Origin: an uncultured OM43 clade bacterium
GTDB lineage: Bacteria > Pseudomonadota > Gammaproteobacteria > Burkholderiales > Methylophilaceae
NCBI GenBank assembly: GCA_902558495.1
Contig: CACEEB010000005.1
Coordinates: 1-57,693, forward strand
Direction: 5' to 3'
DNA: 57,693 nucleotides
The notes beneath the pieces are model-generated. The model was given only the letters and a program-made list of their open reading frames with translations. It searched no databases and was not told the DNA's origin. Of this stretch, positions 13,952-24,722 are shown piece by piece. How positions within the stretch are numbered: position 1 is the first letter of the stretch; the number at the start of each line of letters is the position of its first letter. The translations under genes were made by a program, and so were the position numbers.

Positions 13952-14547
13952 AAAACTATAATCCCAAAAATAGGTATGACTTTTCAGTTATCGAGCAATG
14001 GGTCAGTCCTAATGCAAGAGTTTTAGATTTGGGTTGTGGTGATGGAATGCTTCTTAACTATTTAAGTACTCATAAAAATACAACTGGTTTTGGTATAGAA
14101 AAGGATAAAGATAATTGGTTACTGTCTTTAAAAAATGGTTTGGATGTCATTCAAATGGACTTAGAATCTGGACTTGCAGGTTTTGAAGATAATTCATTTG
14201 ATGTTGTAATACTTTCTAGAACAATTCAATCAATGCGTAATATTGAAAGCATTATGAATGAAATGCAAAGAGTCGCTAAAGTTATAATCGTTACATTTCC
14301 CAATTTTGGCTATTGGAAAAATCGATTGCAAATTTTAAAAGGAACTATGCCTGTCTCTAAAGAACTTCCTTTTAGTTGGTTTAATACTCCTAATATTCAT
14401 TTATGCACCATTCATGATTTCGATAACTTTTGTAATTCTCATAAAATTAAAGTTGTTGAAAGACATATTATTACTGATAAAAAAGCAATCAAGTTTTATC
14501 CTAATTTGTTTGGAGCCTTGGCATTATATAAATTAGTCAAAAAATGA
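13948..14547 (+). CDS. metW: Methionine biosynthesis protein MetW, SAM-methyltransferase fold
   Basis: Partner of MetX, needed for methionine synthesis in many proteobacteria; its exact chemistry is not settled (199 aa). The SAM-binding loop [17 protein letters not shown] lies near residue 24, and [13 protein letters not shown] and [15 protein letters not shown] are typical of MetW. It starts inside the last codons of metX (ATGA overlap), and ampG starts the same way at its end. The three genes are probably translated as a coupled set. Confidence 0.95.
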   Translation: MKNYNPKNRYDFSVIEQWVSPNARVLDLGCGDGMLLNYLSTHKNTTGFGIEKDKDNWLLSLKNGLDVIQMDLESGLAGFEDNSFDVVILSRTIQSMRNIESIMNEMQRVAKVIIVTFPNFGYWKNRLQILKGTMPVSKELPFSWFNTPNIHLCTIHDFDNFCNSHKIKVVERHIITDKKAIKFYPNLFGALALYKLVKK

Positions 14548-15794
14548 CCAATATACAAACCAATGAGATTTTGTGGAAAGAATTATTAAATAAAAAAATT
14601 ATTATTTGCTTTTTCACAGGATTCACCTCTGGTCTTCCCCTGTTTATATTAATAAGCTTATTACCTGCTTGGTTGAGTGAAAGCGGTTTAGAATTGAAAT
14701 CCATAGGACTTTTTGCATTAATACAGTTCCCGTTTACCTGGAAATTTATATGGGCTCCTTTATTTGACAGGTTTTCTTTTTCAATGGGCAGAAGAAGGGG
14801 ATGGTTAATAATCTTTCAAGTCTTACTTTTAATATCTATTTCTGTAGCTGGATTCCTTTCTCCAACCTCACAAATTACCATTGTTGCGTTAATATCAATA
14901 ATTATCGCTTTTTTTAGCGCAAGCCAAGATATAGTTATAGATGCATATCGCCGAGAACTTTTGCTCGATCATGAATTAGGGCTAGGTAATGCAATCCATG
15001 TTAACGCATATAAAATTGCAAGTCTTATTCCTGGATCACTTTCTCTAATATTGGCAGATATCTTTGCATGGGACCTAGTATTTTTAATTACTGCATTATT
15101 TATGCTACCGGGAATAGCTCTAACTCTTCTTATAAAAGAACCTCAGCTTAAAACATTACCCCCAAGAACCTTAAAAGAGGCTGTGGTTGAACCTTTTAAA
15201 GAATTCAAAAATAGAAAAGGTTTAAAGGAAGCTTTACTTATTTTACTCTTCATTTTTTTATATAAAATCGGTGACAGTATGGCAACCGCTTTGGCAACAC
15301 CATTTTATCTAGAGCTTGGTTTTTCTATGACTGAAATTGGTTTAATTGCTAAGAATGCAGGATTATGGCCGGGTATTGCTGGAGGCTTACTTGGGGGAGT
15401 ATGGATGATAAAACTTGGCATTAATCGCGCACTATGGATTTTTGGCATTATGCAAATGTTTGCTACATTAAGCTTCGCTTGGCTTGCAAGCGTTGGCGAT
15501 AACAATCTTATATTAGCTATAACTGTTGGATTAGAATTTTTTGCTGCTGGTTTGGGCACCACGGCATTTATTGCTTACATTGCCAAAACAACAAATCCAA
15601 AATATACCGCTACCCAATTTGCTCTTTTTACCAGTCTTGCATCAGTTCCCCGAACGCTCACTAACGCTTCAACAGGTTATTTAGTAGAGTTTTTTGGGTG
15701 GTATGACTTTTTTATTGTTTGTTTCCTTTTAGCAATACCAGGCATGCTATTACTTTTTAAAATTGCTCCTTGGAATCAATCCAATACTTCATAA
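14544..15794 (+). CDS. ampG: AmpG-family muropeptide permease (MFS)
   Basis: Inner-membrane transporter of the major facilitator superfamily, expected to import anhydro-muropeptides for peptidoglycan recycling (416 aa). About 12 to 14 hydrophobic helices are visible. The N-terminal family signature includes GFTSGLPLFI, FTWKFIWAPLFDR and the loop SASQDIVIDAYRREL. It overlaps metW by 4 bp. Its last 19 bp overlap xth on the opposite strand. Substrate is inferred from family membership. Confidence 0.9.
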   Translation: MTNIQTNEILWKELLNKKIIICFFTGFTSGLPLFILISLLPAWLSESGLELKSIGLFALIQFPFTWKFIWAPLFDRFSFSMGRRRGWLIIFQVLLLISISVAGFLSPTSQITIVALISIIIAFFSASQDIVIDAYRRELLLDHELGLGNAIHVNAYKIASLIPGSLSLILADIFAWDLVFLITALFMLPGIALTLLIKEPQLKTLPPRTLKEAVVEPFKEFKNRKGLKEALLILLFIFLYKIGDSMATALATPFYLELGFSMTEIGLIAKNAGLWPGIAGGLLGGVWMIKLGINRALWIFGIMQMFATLSFAWLASVGDNNLILAITVGLEFFAAGLGTTAFIAYIAKTTNPKYTATQFALFTSLASVPRTLTNASTGYLVEFFGWYDFFIVCFLLAIPGMLLLFKIAPWNQSNTS

Positions 15795-16552
15795 TTGATA
15801 ATAAGTGGCGCATGATCACTAAAACGCTGATCCTTGAAAATATTACAATTAACTGATTTATTTGCTAAAGCTTGGTTTGCAATTTGGTAATCAATTCGCC
15901 ATCCAACATTTTTTAGCCAAGCTTGTCCTCTATTACTCCACCATGTATAACATTCTTCTTTTGTATCTGGATATAACTTTCTATAAACATCTATCCATCC
16001 TGTTTGAAATAGATTGGTAAGCCAATCTCTTTCTTGAGATAAGAAACCGGAATTATTTCTATTACCTTTATAATTTTTTAAGTCAATTTCTTGATGTGCA
16101 ATATTGAAATCACCACATACTGCAACATATTGGTTCTGAGATAATTTGTCATCCAAAAGTAATTTAATATCCCCCAACACTTTATATTTAAAGTTTTGAC
16201 GCTCATCACCACTAGATCCTGAGGGAAGATATAGGGACAAAATTGAAAAATTTTTAAAATTAAGCTCTATATAACGCCCTTCATCATCAATTGATGGAAT
16301 ACCCATCTTGGTTTTATATTCTAAGGGGGTATTTTTTGAATAAACCCCAACTCCGCTATAGCCCTTCTTTTGAGCATAACTAAAGAAACCTTCATACCCT
16401 TCTGGTTTCAACATTTCTAATGTCAGATCTGCCTCTTGAGCCTTTAATTCTTGTAAGCAAATGTAATCTGGTTGCTGCAATTGAATCCACTCAAGGAAAC
16501 CTTTTCGGCAAGCAGCACGGATTCCATTTAAATTTAAGGTTATAATCTTCAT
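15776..16552 (-). CDS. xth: Exodeoxyribonuclease III
   Basis: AP endonuclease and 3'-5' exonuclease of base-excision repair (258 aa). The exonuclease-endonuclease-phosphatase fold is clear: LNLNGIRAA at the start, the metal-binding glutamate E35 in ICLQELKAQE, GDFNIAH, and the catalytic histidine in FSDHAPLII near the end. The N-terminus MKIITLNLNG matches the family start. Only 19 bp separate this ATG from the divergent pyrE ATG. The 3' end overlaps ampG by 19 bp. Confidence 0.96.
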   Translation of the reverse strand: MKIITLNLNGIRAACRKGFLEWIQLQQPDYICLQELKAQEADLTLEMLKPEGYEGFFSYAQKKGYSGVGVYSKNTPLEYKTKMGIPSIDDEGRYIELNFKNFSILSLYLPSGSSGDERQNFKYKVLGDIKLLLDDKLSQNQYVAVCGDFNIAHQEIDLKNYKGNRNNSGFLSQERDWLTNLFQTGWIDVYRKLYPDTKEECYTWWSNRGQAWLKNVGWRIDYQIANQALANKSVNCNIFKDQRFSDHAPLIINYEVLD

Positions 16553-16571
16553 AAATTTGAAATTAAAAAAT

Positions 16572-17213
16572 ATGACTCATAACATACCATCTTTTATTAA
16601 TTTAGCCATTAAAAAGAAAGTTCTTCAATTTGGAGAATTTACTACTAAAGCTGGCAGAAAAAGCCCGTATTTTTTTAATCTTGGAAACTTCAACGATGGA
16701 GAAAGTATACGTGAACTTGGTAAGTATTACGCTCAAATCATTGTGAACAGCAATATTGAATTTGATATGATTTTTGGTCCTGCCTATAAAGGTATTCCTC
16801 TCGTAAGTTCAATAGCTATTGCATTAATGGAACACAATATAAATATTCCTTACTCCTTCAATAGAAAAGAAATCAAAGATCATGGTGAGGGGGGAATAAT
16901 CATAGGTGCGCCTGTTCGCGGTAGAGTCCTTATTATTGATGATGTTATTTCGGCAGGTACTTCCATTAATGAAGCTGTATCTATAATAGACGGTAATGAT
17001 GGAAGTGCATGTGGAATTATTGTAGCTATTGATAGGCAAGAAAAAGGGGCAGGGGATATATCAGCTATTCAAGATGTATCGAATAAATTTAATATTCCAA
17101 CTCTATCAATAATAACTCTAGACAATATTATTGAATACCTTGCAAGTCAAAATACTTTTAAGAATGAATTGAAATTTATCAAAGAATATCGAAAAGAATA
17201 TGGAGTTAGTTAG
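16572..17213 (+). CDS. pyrE: Orotate phosphoribosyltransferase
   Basis: Makes orotidine 5'-monophosphate from orotate and PRPP in pyrimidine synthesis (213 aa, the usual length). FGEFTTKAGRKSPYFFN near residue 20 and the PRPP motif VLIIDDVISAGTSINEA near residue 120 are diagnostic. The ATG at 16572 aligns with the family N-terminus. A TTG at 16557 would add five residues and is rejected. No Shine-Dalgarno sequence is visible before the ATG. The gene overlaps gatB by 8 bp at the 3' ends. Confidence 0.95.
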   Translation: MTHNIPSFINLAIKKKVLQFGEFTTKAGRKSPYFFNLGNFNDGESIRELGKYYAQIIVNSNIEFDMIFGPAYKGIPLVSSIAIALMEHNINIPYSFNRKEIKDHGEGGIIIGAPVRGRVLIIDDVISAGTSINEAVSIIDGNDGSACGIIVAIDRQEKGAGDISAIQDVSNKFNIPTLSIITLDNIIEYLASQNTFKNELKFIKEYRKEYGVS

Positions 17214-18639
17214 ACAATTTCTTTTTGAGTATCTCATTTACCTGCGATGGATTTGCCTTACCCTTTGAGGCCTTCATTACTTGGCCAACTAAGGCGTTAA
17301 ATGCCTTTTCTTTACCAGACTTAAATTCGTCTATCATGTTTGCGTTACTGTCTAATATTTGATCAACAAGGCCTTCCACTTCAGAGCTATCTGAGATTTG
17401 TTTAAGCCCCATCTTTTCAATTAGCTCCTCAACACTCTCTTCAGGATTTTTCCATAGCACTTCAAAAACTTTTTTAGCTGCATTATTGGAGATAGTTTGA
17501 TCTTCTATTTTTAGAATCAATTCAGCTAACTTTTCAAATGTTACTGGACTATCAAGGATGCTCATTTCTCCGTCATTTAGTCTTGAAAATAAATTAACTA
17601 CGATCCAGTTAACTGATAACTTCGCTGATGCCCCTTTATTTATCATCCCAATAAAATAATCAGCAACATCTTTATTAGATGTAATTTCAGTTGCATCATA
17701 CATAGAAAGTCCAAGATCCTTCACAAATCTACTTTGCATCTCAGAGGGTAATTCAGGTAAAGAGTCTTTGATAATAAGCATATCTTCCTCAGTTACTATC
17801 AATGGTAATAAATCAGGGTCAGGAAAATAACGGTAATCATTCGCCTCCTCTTTAGATCGCATGGCCTTCGTTTCTCCAGTATCTGGATTGAATAAAATAG
17901 TAGATTGTTCTATCAACCCTCCATCCTCTATAGTTTCTATTTGCCAGTTCACCTCATAATCAATGGCTTGCTTAATATATTTAAAAGAATTTAAATTTTT
18001 AATCTCTCTTCTTGTACCAAGCACATCAGAGCCTTTTTTCTTAACAGAAACATTTACATCACAGCGAAAATTACCCTCTTGCATGTTGCCATCACAAATA
18101 CCAATCCATTGAACCAAATCATGTAATTTTTTTGCATAAGCAACTGCTTCTTCCGCTGAACTCATATCTGGTTCAGTAACTATTTCCAAGAGGGGGGTCC
18201 CCGCACGGTTTAAATCTATTCCTGATTTACCATGTGATAAACCATGAGATGATTTTCCAGCATCCTCCTCTAAATGTGCCCTTAAGATTCTTACATCTTT
18301 AGTGTGATTATCTATCAGAATTGATAGTTTTCCTTCTCCTACTATTGGTAATTCGAACTGGCTTATTTGATAGCCTTTTGGTAAATCAGGATAAAAATAA
18401 TTTTTTCTTGCAAAGATAGATTTTCTATTTATTATTGCGTCAATAGATAATCCAAATTTTATAGCGCAATTCACAGCCTCCTGATTTAATACTGGTAAAA
18501 CTCCAGGATAAGCGAGGCTTACAAGACACCCTTGGGAATTAGGCTCATTTCCAAAAGAAGTGGAGGCACCTGAAAATTGCTTAGTTTTAGTTTTGAGTTG
18601 CACATGCGTCTCAATACCAATAACAATATCCCAATCCAC
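17206..18639 (-). CDS. gatB: Aspartyl/glutamyl-tRNA amidotransferase subunit B
   Basis: Subunit of GatCAB that activates misacylated Glu-tRNA(Gln) or Asp-tRNA(Asn) with ATP before amidation (477 aa). Signatures: GIETHVQLKTKTK at the start, LEEDAGKSSH, and DLNRAGTPLLEIVTEPDM. The C-terminal helical tRNA-binding tail ends in NPSQVNEILKKKL. Its start overlaps the stop of gatA by one base. Presence of GatCAB suggests that at least one of GlnRS or AsnRS is missing or nondiscriminating in this organism; that is inference. Confidence 0.97.
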   Translation of the reverse strand: MDWDIVIGIETHVQLKTKTKQFSGASTSFGNEPNSQGCLVSLAYPGVLPVLNQEAVNCAIKFGLSIDAIINRKSIFARKNYFYPDLPKGYQISQFELPIVGEGKLSILIDNHTKDVRILRAHLEEDAGKSSHGLSHGKSGIDLNRAGTPLLEIVTEPDMSSAEEAVAYAKKLHDLVQWIGICDGNMQEGNFRCDVNVSVKKKGSDVLGTRREIKNLNSFKYIKQAIDYEVNWQIETIEDGGLIEQSTILFNPDTGETKAMRSKEEANDYRYFPDPDLLPLIVTEEDMLIIKDSLPELPSEMQSRFVKDLGLSMYDATEITSNKDVADYFIGMINKGASAKLSVNWIVVNLFSRLNDGEMSILDSPVTFEKLAELILKIEDQTISNNAAKKVFEVLWKNPEESVEELIEKMGLKQISDSSEVEGLVDQILDSNANMIDEFKSGKEKAFNALVGQVMKASKGKANPSQVNEILKKKLSN

Positions 18640-20093
18640 TAAGAAATCCCCTCTGGTATCTTTAGATGCCAGTCACTGCTCAATTGAAATTGATGCGCAA
18701 TATTTAACAATCGACCTTCTTCAAAATAATTTCCAATTAATTGTAAGCCTACAGGCAAATTATTAGATAATCCGGCGGGAATACTCATAGCTGGTAAGCC
18801 AGCTAAGTTTGTAGATATTGTGTAAATATCCTGAAGATACATAGCAAGAGGATCTTCTTTCTTTTCTCCGGAACCAAAAGCTACAGAAGGTGCAGAAGGA
18901 CCCATAATAACGTCACATTTTTTAAAAGCCTGCTTAAAGTCATTTGATATTAATCTTCGAATTTTTTGAGCTTTTAAATAATAAGCATCGTAATAGCCAG
19001 CACTTAAAACATAAGTTCCTATTAGAATTCTTCTTTTTACCTCTTCCCCAAAACCTTCTTGCCTTGTTTTGAAATACATATCCATTAAGTCATCATATTC
19101 CTTGGTACGGTATCCATATCGAACTCCATCGTAACGAGAGAGATTACTTGATGCTTCTGCAGGAGCAATGACGTAGTAGACCGGAATAGCCAAATCTGAG
19201 TTAGGTAATGAAATATCAACTAACTCAGCACCTAATTTTTTATACTTGTCTAATGCTTCTTCGATAATCTTTTGTACCGAAGCGTTCAAACCATCACCAA
19301 AAAATTCTTTTGGTATACCAATTTTTAATCCTTGAATTGGATGATTTAAATTAGTTGTGTAGTCTTCTTTTTTATGGTCAATACTTGTTGAATCTTTATG
19401 GTCATGAGATGCCATTGAGTTTAGGAGCATGGCACAATCTTCTGCACTAGGAGCCATTGGCCCTGCTTGATCTAAACTTGATGCAAAAGCAATCATTCCA
19501 TAGCGTGACACTAGTCCATAAGTTGGTTTTAAGCCAGTAAAACCGCATAAAGATGCAGGTTGTCGAATAGAGCCGCCTGTATCTGTGCCTGTGGCAGCAG
19601 GGGCCAACCTAGCCGCTACCGCTGATGCACTCCCTCCTGAACTGCCTCCAGGTACACAATCTAAATTCCATGGATTCTTTACTGAACCAAAATATGATGT
19701 TTCATTTGAAGAACCCATCGCAAATTCGTCCATATTGGTTTTACCCAAATTAACCGCATCGATATCATTAAAATTTTGTATTACCGTTGCATTGTATGGT
19801 GCAATAAAGTTTTCCAGCATTTTTGAACCACATGTAGTTCTCCATCCTTCAGCACAAAAAATATCCTTTTGAGCAATAGGAATTCCAGTTAAAGGTTTAT
19901 GTTCCCCCTTTGATATTTTATCGTCTGCCATTTTAGCCATTGATAGACTTGAGGATTCATCAATAGTAATAAAAGCATTTAACTGTTTATTATATTTTTT
20001 GATACGACTTAAAAAGAACTCCGTAAGCTCAAGGCTTGAGAAGGTTTTATCATTCAAATTTTGTGAAAGTTGTTTTAAGGATAGATTCAGCAT
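18639..20093 (-). CDS. gatA: Glutamyl-tRNA amidotransferase subunit A
   Basis: Amidase-signature subunit that frees ammonia from glutamine for GatB (484 aa). The Ser-cisSer-Lys site is visible: the lysine in [13 protein letters not shown] near residue 76 and the serine-glycine segment [15 protein letters not shown] near residue 150, followed by [11 protein letters not shown]. It lies 3 bp after gatC and overlaps gatB by one base. Confidence 0.97.
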   Translation of the reverse strand: MLNLSLKQLSQNLNDKTFSSLELTEFFLSRIKKYNKQLNAFITIDESSSLSMAKMADDKISKGEHKPLTGIPIAQKDIFCAEGWRTTCGSKMLENFIAPYNATVIQNFNDIDAVNLGKTNMDEFAMGSSNETSYFGSVKNPWNLDCVPGGSSGGSASAVAARLAPAATGTDTGGSIRQPASLCGFTGLKPTYGLVSRYGMIAFASSLDQAGPMAPSAEDCAMLLNSMASHDHKDSTSIDHKKEDYTTNLNHPIQGLKIGIPKEFFGDGLNASVQKIIEEALDKYKKLGAELVDISLPNSDLAIPVYYVIAPAEASSNLSRYDGVRYGYRTKEYDDLMDMYFKTRQEGFGEEVKRRILIGTYVLSAGYYDAYYLKAQKIRRLISNDFKQAFKKCDVIMGPSAPSVAFGSGEKKEDPLAMYLQDIYTISTNLAGLPAMSIPAGLSNNLPVGLQLIGNYFEEGRLLNIAHQFQLSSDWHLKIPEGIS

Positions 20094-20096
20094 GAT

Positions 20097-20384
20097 TTAT
20101 TCAATGACTTGAGGAACCATAAATAGATAATCCTCTGCCTCGGGTGCAAGTGGCATCGTTTTTTTTCTAATATCTGATTCAGAAACCTCATCTTTTCTTA
20201 AGGGTTGATTTACATCAAGAGCATGCGACATTGGCTCAATACTATCTGTATCAATCTTTTGCATTTCATCAATCAAATTCATTATTCCAGTAAGTTTCTT
20301 CTCTAACAAAATAGATTCATCCTGAGAAATCTTAATTCTTGCAAGATAAGCAATTTTTTTAATATCGTCTTGGCTAATTGTCAT
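20097..20384 (-). CDS. gatC: Glutamyl-tRNA amidotransferase subunit C
   Basis: Small clamp that holds GatA and GatB together (95 aa). The helical N-terminus IKKIAYLARIKI and the conserved IEPMSHALDVNQPLRKDEV segment are typical, as is the C-terminal FMVPQVIE. It is the first gene of gatCAB and diverges from mreB across about 124 bp. That gap contains a 9-bp inverted repeat listed separately. Confidence 0.96.
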   Translation of the reverse strand: MTISQDDIKKIAYLARIKISQDESILLEKKLTGIMNLIDEMQKIDTDSIEPMSHALDVNQPLRKDEVSESDIRKKTMPLAPEAEDYLFMVPQVIE

Positions 20385-20437
20385 AGTGAAAAATTTAAAT
20401 AAGTTGTTAAGAAAACGTCTATAATCAGTTATTATAC

Positions 20438-20462
20438 ATAGGATTTATTAAAGAAATCCTAT
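20438..20462 (+). repeat. 9-bp perfect inverted repeat upstream of mreB
   Basis: ATAGGATTT (20438-20446) and AAATCCTAT (20454-20462) are perfect reverse complements around a 7-base loop. The repeat ends 46 bp before the mreB ATG. No run of T follows on either strand, so it does not look like an intrinsic terminator. It could be an operator or a hairpin in the mreB leader; the sequence cannot decide. Confidence 0.6.
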
Positions 20463-20487
20463 CCAGTTTGTGTTAAAAATTTATTAA

Positions 20488-21567
<1,080 letters not shown>

Positions 21568-21572
21568 AATGC

Positions 21573-22415
21573 ATGGCAAAAAAAACCGGAACAAAGAAGC
21601 TTAAACTTTTTAATACACAAGCGTCCCCCATATTACCTTTTTTTCTTTTATTATTAATTTCAATAAGCTTGATGAGTTTTGATCACAGAAATCATATCAA
21701 TTATGATATCAAGCAATATATATCTGCTCTAAATGCACCCATAAAATTTATAATAAATACGCCATCAACTATTATCCAAAATTTGAAAATCTATCTTTCT
21801 GACCAAGAAACTCTTCACAAAAAAATACAATCCCAAAAAAATGAGATTAATCTCTTACTACTTAATGCTCAAAAATTACAATCTTTAGAAAATGAAAATG
21901 AAAATCTACGAAAAATTTTACAAATCAAAGAAATTGTTAAAAAAGAGGTAATAATTGCTGAAATAGTTTTACCTAATCAAATTAATGGGATACCACAAGT
22001 TATTATAAATAAGGGAGCCAAAGATAATATTAAACCTGGAAGTGCCGTTATGAACAACCAGGGATTAATTGGGCAGGTGACACAAGTCAATAGTAATAGT
22101 AGTAAAATTACACCCATTACCTCAAACCAATTTGCTGTCTCAGCTATTTCCAATAAAGGTTCTATTAATGGAATCATATCTGGAACAGGTAATCCTCTTT
22201 TAGAGATTCGACAGCTTCCAGCATATGAGAGTCTAGCAATTGGTGATTATTTTTTGACGTCTGGACTTGGTGGAATATATCCGCGAGGAATAAAGATTGG
22301 TAAGGTAACTAAAATCATTCCAACTTATAACACTCAGTTTAATCGCATCATAATCACCCCTTTTTCCTCTCCATTATCCTTTTCAGAAGTTATGTTGATA
22401 AGGAGTGATAAGTGA
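21573..22415 (+). CDS. mreC: Rod-shape-determining protein MreC
   Basis: Bitopic inner-membrane protein that activates the PBP2-RodA complex from the periplasm (280 aa). It shows one membrane helix at about residues 19-38, a coiled coil at about 80-120, then the beta-rich core with GSAVMNNQGLIGQV and FLTSGLGGIYPRGIKIGKV, which are conserved in MreC. It is followed by mreD, whose GTG start overlaps the mreC stop. Confidence 0.95.
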   Translation: MAKKTGTKKLKLFNTQASPILPFFLLLLISISLMSFDHRNHINYDIKQYISALNAPIKFIINTPSTIIQNLKIYLSDQETLHKKIQSQKNEINLLLLNAQKLQSLENENENLRKILQIKEIVKKEVIIAEIVLPNQINGIPQVIINKGAKDNIKPGSAVMNNQGLIGQVTQVNSNSSKITPITSNQFAVSAISNKGSINGIISGTGNPLLEIRQLPAYESLAIGDYFLTSGLGGIYPRGIKIGKVTKIIPTYNTQFNRIIITPFSSPLSFSEVMLIRSDK

Positions 22416-22903
22416 TAAGTAAAAATAATAATTTGCCACAAAGCTGGTTCAAATTTTTGGTAATTTTCCTAGTGACAATTCTCCTTTCTCAAATTAATCT
22501 TCCTTTCCTTAATGATGTTCGTCTTATCCCAGATTATTTTATCGCCCTTATTATTCCTGCAATAATTTTTAGATTTAAAAACATAAATATTTTTATTGTA
22601 TTTATACTGGGGATATTGGTTGATTTGTTTATAGGGGAATTAATAGGACAATACGCTATAACTTTCTTAATAATATATATAAGCAACTTTGTTTTACATA
22701 AATTTTTTGTATTTAAATCACCTAGTCAAGTAATATTTTTATATTTTATTTTATTAGAAATTGGATTTTTAGTAATAGGTGCAACCTCGATAAGCTATCT
22801 ATTACAAAACAGTGATATGTATATCCTTTTTTACAAAAATATTATGACAATCCCTATTTGCTTTATTTATAAATTAATTTTTGAAAAAATGAGTAATAAA
22901 TGA
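22412..22903 (+). CDS. mreD: Rod-shape-determining protein MreD
   Basis: Small polytopic inner-membrane partner of MreC (163 aa) with about five hydrophobic helices and the conserved VRLIPDYFIALIIPAIIF-type segment near residue 37. The start is GTG 22412, placed well behind AAGGAG. It overlaps the mreC stop by 4 bp (GTGA), so translation is likely coupled. Assignment rests on topology and position between mreC and mrdA. Confidence 0.9.
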   Translation: MISKNNNLPQSWFKFLVIFLVTILLSQINLPFLNDVRLIPDYFIALIIPAIIFRFKNINIFIVFILGILVDLFIGELIGQYAITFLIIYISNFVLHKFFVFKSPSQVIFLYFILLEIGFLVIGATSISYLLQNSDMYILFYKNIMTIPICFIYKLIFEKMSNK

Positions 22904-22904
22904 A

Positions 22905-24722
22905 ATGCAAAAAAATCAATTAAAGTTTATCTTTGAAAAAAGGCTTAACGCTTTAAGTTTGTTTATTTTACTAATGATATTCATTGTCATTATTAAATTT
23001 TTTTACATACAAATTATCCAGCACAATTACTTTGAAAAAAAATCAAATAATAACAGTGTTAAAGTTGTGCCAATTCCTCCTGCCAGAGGAATAATCTTTG
23101 ATAGAAATAAAAGAATACTCGCAGAAAATAAAATTACACATAACCTAGAAATAGACCCCTCAAAAAAAATTGATATTGAAAAAATTGCAAATGAATTAAA
23201 TCCTTTTGTACCCATAACTAAAAATAACTTAGCTCAATATCAAAGAATTATAAAAAATAATTATTTTTCTTCAACTGTCCCTATCAAAACAGATCTAACA
23301 GAACAAGAATTAGCAAGATTTCTTACCAATAAATATTTATTCAACAATATTTTTTTAAAAACTAGGCTAAAAAGGCATTACCAACATAAGGAGCTTACAA
23401 GTCATGTAGTTGGTTATATTAATCGAATAAACCAAAGAGATATTAAGTTACTTACTAAAAACAAACGACTTTCACTATATAGAGGATCTGATCATATTGG
23501 CAAAAGAGGAATAGAGCAAAGATATGAAAACTTGATACACGGAATTCCAGGATTCGAAAAAATTGAAGTAGATGCTAAGGGCAATATTATTCGTACCCTT
23601 GAAAAGAAAGAGCCTATTCATGGTCAAGATATTCAGCTTAGCATTGATATTGAGTTACAAAAAAAAGCTGTAGATGCTTTTGGAAGCAGAAAAGGAGCGC
23701 TTGTTGCACTCTCTCCTCACAATGGAGAAATATTGGCTTACGTAAGCCAACCCTATTTTAATCCAAATTTATTTGTAAATGGCATAGACCATAAAAATTG
23801 GAATATTTTGAACAATAATAAGGCAAGACCACTTTTAGACAGAGTGACTAAAGGACTTTATCCACCTGGATCAACAATAAAGCCATTCATCGCCATTGCT
23901 GGGCTAGAAAATAATTTAAGAGTTCCTCCCTTTCAAATTAATGATCCTGGATTTTTTACAATGCCAAACCAATCAAAAACATTCAGAAATTGGAAACGAG
24001 ATGGTCATGGTCAAGTGGATATGGTGAAAGCGATTGCTGTATCATCAGATACCTTTTTTTATGGCTTAGGTTTAGAATTGGGATTAGACAAAATGAACCA
24101 AACACTAAAGGCATATGGTTTTGGTCATAAAACTGGGGTCGATATATTAGGCGAAAAAAAAGGACTTGTAGCTAATAAAGAATGGAAAATAAAAAATAAA
24201 AAAGAAAGATGGTACGCAGGTGAAACTGTAATAACAGCTATTGGTCAGGGGTTTACTTTGGTTACACCAATTCAACTGGCAAATGCTACTGCCAAAATTG
24301 CGCTTCCAAATAATCAAAATTATATCTCACCTCACCTACTATTGAATTCTAATCAACTTAAACAAAGAAATGATAAGTTATATACACCCCCACCAAATAA
24401 AAAAAATACAATGAGCTATATTAAAGAAGGTATGGAGGCTGTTACTGATTCTGGCGGTACAGCTGCATTCTTAAAGGGTGGTAGCTATAAGATTGCTGCT
24501 AAAACAGGAACTGCCCAAGTTTTTGGGTTAGCTGGTGGAGAATATGTAGAAGAAGATTTACCAGAGCACCTTAAAGATCATGCTCTTTTTATTGCTTATG
24601 CCCCTGCCAAAAAACCTGAATTGGTTGTGGCTGTTATTGTGGAAAATGGAGGCTCTGGTGGCTCCGCAGCTGGCCCAATTGCCAAAAAAGTATTTGACCA
24701 TTATTTACTCAGCAATCAATGA
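22905..24722 (+). CDS. mrdA: Penicillin-binding protein 2, elongasome transpeptidase
   Basis: Monofunctional class B transpeptidase that cross-links peptidoglycan during elongation together with RodA (605 aa). An N-terminal membrane anchor covers about residues 16-37. The pedestal domain has PPARGIIFDRN. The transpeptidase domain has STIK at S323, SSD at 380-382 and KTGT at K533. All catalytic motifs are intact. It overlaps rodA by 4 bp. Confidence 0.97.
   Translation: MQKNQLKFIFEKRLNALSLFILLMIFIVIIKFFYIQIIQHNYFEKKSNNNSVKVVPIPPARGIIFDRNKRILAENKITHNLEIDPSKKIDIEKIANELNPFVPITKNNLAQYQRIIKNNYFSSTVPIKTDLTEQELARFLTNKYLFNNIFLKTRLKRHYQHKELTSHVVGYINRINQRDIKLLTKNKRLSLYRGSDHIGKRGIEQRYENLIHGIPGFEKIEVDAKGNIIRTLEKKEPIHGQDIQLSIDIELQKKAVDAFGSRKGALVALSPHNGEILAYVSQPYFNPNLFVNGIDHKNWNILNNNKARPLLDRVTKGLYPPGSTIKPFIAIAGLENNLRVPPFQINDPGFFTMPNQSKTFRNWKRDGHGQVDMVKAIAVSSDTFFYGLGLELGLDKMNQTLKAYGFGHKTGVDILGEKKGLVANKEWKIKNKKERWYAGETVITAIGQGFTLVTPIQLANATAKIALPNNQNYISPHLLLNSNQLKQRNDKLYTPPPNKKNTMSYIKEGMEAVTDSGGTAAFLKGGSYKIAAKTGTAQVFGLAGGEYVEEDLPEHLKDHALFIAYAPAKKPELVVAVIVENGGSGGSAAGPIAKKVFDHYLLSNQ

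Noticed and set aside
16557-16571. TTG start for pyrE
   Set aside because: The ATG at 16572 aligns with the normal PyrE N-terminus and gives the usual 213 residues.
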